From assembly GCF_014204975.1 (NCBI RefSeq), contig NZ_JACHMM010000001.1, positions 682,001 to 746,000 on the forward strand: a DNA stretch of 64,000 bases. The letters run 5' to 3'. Origin of the DNA: Jiangella mangrovi. GTDB taxonomy: Bacteria; Actinomycetota; Actinomycetes; Jiangellales; Jiangellaceae. Shown here piece by piece: positions 59,101 to 64,000 of this stretch. The translations under genes were made by a program, and so were the position numbers. Below the pieces are notes generated by a model. The model searched no databases. It was given only the letters and a program-made list of their open reading frames with translations, and was not told where the DNA came from. The stretch's first letter is position 1, and the number at the start of each line of letters is the position of its first letter.

Positions 59101-60786
59101 CTGGCCGGTGACGGTGTCCTGGTAGACCTCGCCGGGCTTGCCGACGGTGTTGAGCTCGTACGTCGTGTCACCGGTGGACGTCAGCACCGGGGCGCTGCGC
59201 CAGGTGCGGTGGCCGGCCGGGCGGACCTGCGCGTACACCGTGCCGACGGTCGCGTCGGTGGTGACGCTGAGGCCGGCGGTCCCCGGCTCGGCGCCGACCG
59301 TGGCGACGGTGCCGAAGAACTGGAACACCCCGGCCGGGTCCGCGGCGTCCTGGTCGACCTGGATGCGCAGCAGCTCGGCGCCGACGTTGCCGGCGTCGTC
59401 GGTGGCCTTCACGACGACGACGTGGTCGGAGTAGCCGCGGACGGTGAAGCGGCCGTCGACGACCGGGACCTGCCCGTTGTCGTCCCACACCTCGTAGGTG
59501 ACGGCCGGCTGCTCGCCGCTGTCGTCGACGGCGCTGACGGACGGCAGCGCGACGGTGTCGCCGTACGCCGCCGCGTCGGGCACAGCGGGGTCGACAGAGA
59601 TGACCGGCGCGTAGTCGGCGCCGCGGGTGGTCTCGCCGACCCAGACCGGCGCCGAGACGACGGTGTCGCCGTCGGCCTGCGTGGCCACGACGTAGAAGTA
59701 GTCGCCGTCGGCCGCGGGCAGCTCGTGCGTCACCCGCACCGAACGCCCGGACACCGCCAGCGCCTCGTACGCGACCGCGCCGCCGTTGGTCAGGACCCGC
59801 ACGGACGTGAACGCGTCGGCGCCGTCGGGGTCGGTCAGCCCGATGTCCAGCGCCACGGAGCCGGTGTCCGCCGGCAGGACCGAGCCCATGAGCTGCCCGT
59901 TGACGCCGTACTCGAGGACGGTGTTCTGGTCCTGCGTCGAGTACATGCTGCGCTCGCGCATCGCCCGGTAGACGCCGTCGCGGCTCTTCTCCGTCGCCCA
60001 CACACCGGTGAGCGACTCGTCGCCGGTCACCCAGTTCGCGCCGTGCTCGTCGCCGTTCCACACCGGCGCCAGGTGCCAGCCCTTGTCCAGCGCGATCTGG
60101 AACTGGGCCAGGTTGGTGGCGTTCTTGACCTCGATGAGGTCGATGCGGTCGTCGACCTCGCGGTCCAGGTGCGCGAAGGCGGCGAAGTCGCCCTTGCCGG
60201 CCGGGTCGGGGTGGTTGAACTGCGCGATCGCCTCGGGGGCCTGCTTGAGCCGCGCGTAGAACGTCGGCAGGTCGTACTTGAGGTCACCCGTCGCGGCGCC
60301 GAACGAGAGCGAGTCGCCCTCGCTGCGCGCCGTCGTGAACCAGTCGGTGTTGAACAGGTTCATGTGGCCGGAAGTGTCGTACCAGGTGATCTCCTCGGCC
60401 GGGATCGTCACCAGGTCGTCCTGCGCGGCGTTGAACGCGTCGGAGACCTCGTGCAGGTAGCGCCACTCGTCGGACACCGCGTCGCGCCAGTCGGTGGTGA
60501 AGTCGTCGCTGTTGCGCCGGTCGTAGAGCACGTCGTGCTCGGACAGCGTGAAGAAGTCGGCGTCGCTGTTGCCGGCGACGTGCTCGAACGCGTCCTGCGG
60601 GGTCTCGACGCCGTCGCTGACCTCGGTGTGCGCATGGAACTCGCCGGTGAACCAGGTCCGGCCCAGGTACTCCGGCCGGTCCTCCCCCGCTGGAGCCGCT
60701 GCCGCCGGTCCCGTCGTCAGCGCGGACACGATCAGGACCAGCGCGGGGACCAGCCGGACACCAGCAGATCGGGCAGAGAACGGCAC
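56158..60786 (-). CDS. Giant secreted PHP + metallophosphoesterase + GLUG-repeat protein
   Basis: The 1542-residue precursor has a signal peptide (cleavage about residue 31). A PHP metal-dependent hydrolase domain of the CehA/McbA type follows: FHAHTEVSDG, SEHDVLYD, FNHPDP, NGDEHG. After Ig-like domains (to about 610) comes a calcineurin-like phosphoesterase: TGDMVASG, VVGDAESDGDLEYN, VVVGHESFFG, GGHDEVW. From about 990 two similar GLUG-type beta-helix domains (GGLIGVNRGTVHDLGVVG, GGIVGDNAGVLRDAYSTA) each end in W-x-W/S-...-RPVLR. The GTG at 60786 follows GAGGAG. Substrate unknown; it may release phosphate outside the cell. Confidence 0.88.
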   Translation of the reverse strand: MPFSARSAGVRLVPALVLIVSALTTGPAAAAPAGEDRPEYLGRTWFTGEFHAHTEVSDGVETPQDAFEHVAGNSDADFFTLSEHDVLYDRRNSDDFTTDWRDAVSDEWRYLHEVSDAFNAAQDDLVTIPAEEITWYDTSGHMNLFNTDWFTTARSEGDSLSFGAATGDLKYDLPTFYARLKQAPEAIAQFNHPDPAGKGDFAAFAHLDREVDDRIDLIEVKNATNLAQFQIALDKGWHLAPVWNGDEHGANWVTGDESLTGVWATEKSRDGVYRAMRERSMYSTQDQNTVLEYGVNGQLMGSVLPADTGSVALDIGLTDPDGADAFTSVRVLTNGGAVAYEALAVSGRSVRVTHELPAADGDYFYVVATQADGDTVVSAPVWVGETTRGADYAPVISVDPAVPDAAAYGDTVALPSVSAVDDSGEQPAVTYEVWDDNGQVPVVDGRFTVRGYSDHVVVVKATDDAGNVGAELLRIQVDQDAADPAGVFQFFGTVATVGAEPGTAGLSVTTDATVGTVYAQVRPAGHRTWRSAPVLTSTGDTTYELNTVGKPGEVYQDTVTGQPLRSHEFALTGLRDTTRYEYRFGVAVDGAAPRAQDEAAWSDVRGSFVAGGKQNRPIYLLGSGLQRGGLDAIRTQVPGGDTVVQTGDMVASGVHREYWEDVFDDVYAGLDLQVAPVVGDAESDGDLEYNLTSADRNAITSSMYALPGGGPVGETNYSFNRGDVHIAVLNTTQELDAQLDWLVEDIHAADEPWNVVVGHESFFGAGTPGPGQNARRQQVAELFGRLGVDVYVGGHDEVWSRTEVHGVTFVTLGAAEARQGTALQVTRRGLELSTYTVDGRQVDHAVLARPSGSWSVSHAVLDGGELDGVGLISHPGAPRSVTVEAVRSDAAGAEVLDSRLVEVTLDERGAEQWVAFDPPLAAGANDTVTVRFWDSPRRESELRPALVLQEGVAGAGTDEDPYLLDSADDLGKIATDPAASYRLTADLDLTGVAGARIAEFGGDLDGAGHVVTGFVSAAGGLIGVNRGTVHDLGVVGADVATATARGGILADSNAGTVERVYTTGLVTAGSRAGGIVGDNAGVLRDAYSTARVQSYGTEAGGAVGVALAGSTTERVYAAGPVGASTRNTGGVAGYGYTGTVLRDTVALNPTVTAPDYAHRVLGRVLAGNTATLGNNWASEGVVAAKQTVLDPPAATNLMGATATVEQTRDPAFFRDTLGWDLDTVWAWSAEGRRPVLRAVAEDVPPGSSEPGVPSLPQDSDGAYLVASVAGLVQLTAFPDQRFRLAADLDLSDHPGLTLARTGFSGSLDGAGHRLRGFTSPSGGLFPLVAAGGRIHDLAVDGAAVETAAANVGILVNTSYGVVERVATSGMIAGGSTVGGVIGYTYGQFRDSYSTADVYATGGRQAGGVAGITGVGSLTERTYATGHVEVVGDANAGGVSGYAYTGTTLRNSMALNSEVVATGYAHRVVARVLAGNTATLSGNAAADTVVAATQSVPATGPDTLNGATVTAAAAASQGTYEAMGWDFATVWSFDAAKGRPVLR

Positions 60787-60906
60787 CTGCGACTCCTCGG
60801 ACAGACGGCGTGAATCGGCACGAAGCTGTCCGACAGGTTGCCCGTCCCGGGTGACCCGAACCTGGTGCCCGAGGCGACGGGAGGTGACCGTGCGGTGAAC
60901 TCACGG

Positions 60907-60946
60907 CCGGAGGGCCGGTCACCGCGAACGGTGGCCGGCCCTCCGG
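60907..60946 (-). terminator. Hairpin after the phosphoesterase-propeller gene
   Basis: Bases 60907-60923 and 60930-60946 form a 17-bp stem with one G-T wobble and a 6-base loop, 13 bases after the stop of the minus-strand gene. Confidence 0.82.
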
Positions 60947-60959
60947 GTGGAGCGATGGA

Positions 60960-63578
60960 TCAGCTGCTCTTCGTGAAGGCGTACAGGTTGCCGTCCCACG
61001 AGCCGAACACCAGCGTGTTGCCGGTGGCCGCGAAGCCGGTGGCGTTCCACGCACCGGTCTCGTAGTCCCAGACGATCGCACCGGTCGCCCGGTCGAAGCC
61101 GTACATGTGACCGTTGTTGGCGCCGACGTAGACGGTGTCACCGGTGACCAGCGGCGAGCCGAACACACCACCCTGGTCGATGTCGCCCGGCAGCATGGTG
61201 CTCCAGACCACCGCGCCCGACGCCGCGTTCAGCGCCGTGACCCGGCCGTCGGGGAAGCCCATGTAGACGGTGTCGCCGGCGATGGCCGCCGTCGACGTGA
61301 CCGCGTCGTTGGACTGCAGCGACGGGCCGGTGCTGCGGTGGATCCACAGGTCCGCGCCGGTCACGACGTCGCGGGCCACGACGGAGTTGTCCTCACCGAC
61401 GTAGACCCGGCCGCCGCCGACCGAGGGAACGCCGCCGCCGGTGCCGCCGAGGGCGTTCGACGACTGCCACAGGCGGGTGCCCGTCGCGACGTCGTAGGCG
61501 AGGATCTTGCCACCGTTGCCGCCGCCGTTGCCGACGAAGACCCGGCCGTCCTGGACGACGGGCGTGCCACCGGCCATCTCGTTGTTGACCATCGGGGCCA
61601 GCCAGATGGTCTCGCCGGTCTTGGGGTCCAGCGCCTCGAGGGCACCCGAGGCACCCGGGCCGAAGCGCTCGGCGTGGGTCCAGAAGACCTTGCCGTCGGA
61701 CACCGTGACACCCCAGCCGCCCCACTTGCGCTGGACGTAGGGCTCCGGCGCGGCCTCCGGCGAACGCTTCCACAGCAGCTCGCCCGTGGCGGCGTCGATC
61801 GCGTAGAGGTTCGCGCGCAGACTCTGGGCGTAGACCACACCGTCGTAGACGGCGACGGTCCGGCTGACCGACGAGTCGGTCGGGAACTCCCAGAGCTTCG
61901 TGCCGGTGGCGAGGTCGACGGCGTGGACCGCGCTGATGTCCTCGGCGTTCTCGTCCCGCGTGCCGGCGTACACGACGCCGTCGACGATCGTGGGCGAGCC
62001 GGTGAGGAACGTGCCCGGCGTCCGGTAGATCCAGGCCAGGTCGAGGTCACGGCCGAGGTTCTCGGACGCGATGCCGCTGTGCTGCTCGTTGCCCTGGTGC
62101 TGCGGCCAGTCGTTCGTGGCCGACGGGACGACGGGCTTCTCGTTGGTGACGGTGAACGTCTCCGTCTTCGACCAGAGCGCGCCGCCGGGGCCGTGCGCCT
62201 GGATCTCGATGCTGTGCGCGCCCGGCTTCAGACGCGGACCGCTCCACTTGTTGAACCACGACATCTCGCCGGACGACGTCATGCGGTGCCACGGGCCCTT
62301 GCCGTCGATCCTGTAGACGACGCGGGTGACCTCGTCGGACGTGTGGTACGCGTTGACCTGGATCTCGTCCAGACCGGCTGCGGCGACGCTCGAGCCCGGC
62401 GCCGGGTTGGTGAGGACCAGGCTGTGGTCCATGCCATAGACCCGGAACGGGTTCTCGAAGTGGTTCCCCTGCATGTGGACGTAGCGGAAGCCACGCGGCG
62501 TCTGGTCCACGGTGTAGGAGCTGGAGTTCGTCTGCACGTGCTTCGCCGTCGGGATGAACTCGCTGTTCGCCTCGGCGTCGTTGGAGTGCGCGTGGCCGAC
62601 GAGGACGAGCTCGGCGCCGTACTGCTCGAGCAGGTCACCGTAGACGTCGTACGCCCGGTTGCCGCCGAAGGTGAGGTTCATCGGCTGGTGCGTGATGACG
62701 ACGACGCGCTTGTCCTGGGCGTTGAGCTCGAGGTCGCGGCGGAACCACTGCAGCTGCTGCTCGAACTGGTCCGCCTGGCTGGCCTGGCCGTTGTTCTCGA
62801 TGACCACGAAGTGGCGGTTGCCGTAGTCGAACGAGTACCACTCCGGGCCGACGTAGCGGCGGTAGTTGTTGATCCGCGCCGCGTAGCTCGTGCCCGCGCT
62901 GCTCTGGTACTCGTGGTTGCCCACGGCCGGCCAGACCGGCAGCTCCGACTCCGCCGTCGCGGCCAGGTACGCCTCGAACTCGGCGTTCGTGGCGCTGTTC
63001 GTGAGGTCGCCGCTGACCTGGATGAAGTCGAGCTCGTCCTTGGTCGCGTTGATCTCGCGGATCTGCTCCGGCAGCTGCGGGTTGACGTGCGGGTCCGCGA
63101 TGTTGGCGAAGGAGAACTCCGCGCTCTCCGACCCCGGGACGCGGGTCAGCGCGAAGTCCGCGGTCTTCTGGTCGTCGGCGGCCAGCTCGCCGAGGTCGGC
63201 CCAGAACTTCGGCGTCATGAACTCGTCGTTCGGCACCGCGTAGCCGGACGGCTGGGTGATGAAGACGAGGTCGGTGATGCGCCGCTCCGGGTCGACCTCG
63301 AGGCGGTAGCCGCCCTGGCCGTCGGTCTGCACGATGCTGGCGCCGTCCGAGACCAGGACGCCCTGGACGCCGCGCTCGTTCTGGTCGCGCACGCCGTCGC
63401 CGTCGCGGTCGTCGAAGACCGTGCCGGACACGATGGCGCGCGACGGGTCGACGGTCTCGGCGATGACGCGGGAGACCGGCGCCACGAACACGAGGCCGAC
63501 CATGAGCACCGTCGCCAGCACCAGGAGCCGTCTGGCCCGGGCGAGTGCCTCGGGCGAGAGACGGTCGGTGATCGTCAT
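60960..63578 (-). CDS. Secreted metallophosphoesterase with PQQ-like beta-propeller
   Basis: The 872-residue precursor has a signal or anchor segment (about residues 17-38). A calcium-binding SdrD-B-like domain (VSGTVFDDRDGDGVRDQNERGVQGV) is followed by a calcineurin-like phosphoesterase with IADPHVN, VSGDLTN, VGNHEY, VITHQP and VGHAHSND: a full two-metal site. An Ig-like region leads to a C-terminal propeller of PQQ-type blades (YAIDAATGELLWKRS, LEALDPKTGETIWLAP, YGFDRATGAIVWDYE). ATG at 63578 follows GAGGAGGCAACC. It lies 40 bases downstream of the HupE-like gene. Confidence 0.92.
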   Translation of the reverse strand: MTITDRLSPEALARARRLLVLATVLMVGLVFVAPVSRVIAETVDPSRAIVSGTVFDDRDGDGVRDQNERGVQGVLVSDGASIVQTDGQGGYRLEVDPERRITDLVFITQPSGYAVPNDEFMTPKFWADLGELAADDQKTADFALTRVPGSESAEFSFANIADPHVNPQLPEQIREINATKDELDFIQVSGDLTNSATNAEFEAYLAATAESELPVWPAVGNHEYQSSAGTSYAARINNYRRYVGPEWYSFDYGNRHFVVIENNGQASQADQFEQQLQWFRRDLELNAQDKRVVVITHQPMNLTFGGNRAYDVYGDLLEQYGAELVLVGHAHSNDAEANSEFIPTAKHVQTNSSSYTVDQTPRGFRYVHMQGNHFENPFRVYGMDHSLVLTNPAPGSSVAAAGLDEIQVNAYHTSDEVTRVVYRIDGKGPWHRMTSSGEMSWFNKWSGPRLKPGAHSIEIQAHGPGGALWSKTETFTVTNEKPVVPSATNDWPQHQGNEQHSGIASENLGRDLDLAWIYRTPGTFLTGSPTIVDGVVYAGTRDENAEDISAVHAVDLATGTKLWEFPTDSSVSRTVAVYDGVVYAQSLRANLYAIDAATGELLWKRSPEAAPEPYVQRKWGGWGVTVSDGKVFWTHAERFGPGASGALEALDPKTGETIWLAPMVNNEMAGGTPVVQDGRVFVGNGGGNGGKILAYDVATGTRLWQSSNALGGTGGGVPSVGGGRVYVGEDNSVVARDVVTGADLWIHRSTGPSLQSNDAVTSTAAIAGDTVYMGFPDGRVTALNAASGAVVWSTMLPGDIDQGGVFGSPLVTGDTVYVGANNGHMYGFDRATGAIVWDYETGAWNATGFAATGNTLVFGSWDGNLYAFTKSS

Positions 63579-63618
63579 TGCGGTTGCCTCCTCAGGCAAG
63601 GGGTGGGTCGGGTCTCGC

Positions 63619-64000
63619 TCACACGACGAGCGAGACCCGCTGGGCGAACCACACGAGGCCGAGCAGAGCGATGACCCCGGTGGCTCCGAGATGGACTGCC
63701 GTGGACAGCGGGAGACGTCGGATCGACGGCAGCCTGCGGGCCGCCAGGAGCAGCGGGAACGCGACCAGCACCAGCAGCAGCTGGCCGGCCTCGATGCCCA
63801 GGTTGAAGCCGGCCAGGGACCCCACCAGGCCCCAGCTCAGCTCGTCGGTGAACCGCATCGCGCTGGCGAAGCCCAGCCCGTGCAGCAGGCCGAAGGCGAA
63901 GACGACCAGCATCCGGTGCCGGACCCGGCCGGCCAGCACGCTGTCGATCGCGACGTAGGCGACCGAGAGCGCGATCAGCGGCTGGACGTACTGCGCGGGC
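63619..64000 (-). CDS. HupE/UreJ-like membrane protein, 3' part
   Basis: The gene enters from the right edge; the visible 126 residues are the C-terminal part. It has about four transmembrane segments and the family motif MLVVFAFGLLHGLGFASAM, followed by LVGSLAGFNLGIEAGQLLLVL. HupE/UreJ proteins move nickel or cobalt for metalloenzymes in known cases; this branch (HupE_2-like) is often of unknown role. Probably in one transcript with the phosphoesterase gene downstream. Confidence 0.82.
   Translation of the reverse strand, partial: PAQYVQPLIALSVAYVAIDSVLAGRVRHRMLVVFAFGLLHGLGFASAMRFTDELSWGLVGSLAGFNLGIEAGQLLLVLVAFPLLLAARRLPSIRRLPLSTAVHLGATGVIALLGLVWFAQRVSLVV

Overview
This is a high-GC (about 70% or more by eye) actinobacterial chromosome segment. 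Three things support that: a mycothiol S-conjugate amidase gene, GTG and TTG starts throughout, and many promoters whose -10 box lies 6-7 bases before the start codon, which suggests leaderless transcripts. The left part keeps the order of Mycobacterium tuberculosis Rv1083-mca-Rv1081c-greA ... pra-like/metB ... cbs ... Rv1075c-fadA3, with unrelated genes inserted between the anchors. A Jiangella-like actinomycete is my guess; the sequence alone does not prove it. I see no tRNA, rRNA, CRISPR array, transposase or phage gene.

Layout. 1-431 is the start of a secreted ScyD/ScyE-like protein. 550-3922 holds VOC protein, AraC regulator, small membrane protein and mca on the minus strand, then DUF4307 and greA on the plus strand. 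3993-9632 holds a DrrAB-type ABC exporter, a DUF2089/DUF4097 pair, threonine ammonia-lyase and an F420-dependent oxidoreductase. 9690-13043 holds two DUF4328 membrane proteins and cystathionine gamma-synthase. 13055-19012 holds a YczE/MocR divergent pair, a VapBC module, a DUF3152 protease-like protein, a sortase-anchored trypsin and NfeD. 19016-26735 holds cystathionine beta-synthase, an SGNH hydrolase, thiolase, a DUF4287 protein, a Bax-inhibitor-1 protein and a DUF3352 protein.

26878-41494 is the most unusual region. Two paralogous cassettes lie head to head around a 152 bp intergenic region. Each has a ~973-residue LuxR-type (LAL) ATPase regulator, a tiny 37-39 residue acidic or proline-rich protein ending in [W/Y]-E-P-L, and a large secreted subtilisin-like protease. 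The minus-strand cassette has a second, truncated copy of the micro-protein. In the plus-strand cassette the protease's C-terminal domain has become a separate lipoprotein, translationally coupled to the protease. Similar palindromic half-sites precede the micro-protein and protease genes. I know of no description of this arrangement; it is the best candidate here for an undescribed system, probably a regulated extracellular proteolysis or peptide-signalling unit.

41575-53821 is rich in regulators: four MarR, one GntR, one MocR, one TetR and one ArsR, interleaved with oxidoreductases, a methyltransferase, DoxX and a cupin. Several control regions show clear operator-like palindromes. The cupin gene carries a one-base frameshift near its end. 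53811-56118 holds a serine beta-lactamase-like hydrolase with a coupled membrane protein, and an unknown protein. 56158-64000 holds two very large secreted metallophosphoesterase proteins (PHP + phosphoesterase + GLUG repeats; SdrD-like + phosphoesterase + PQQ-type propeller) and a truncated HupE/UreJ-like membrane protein.
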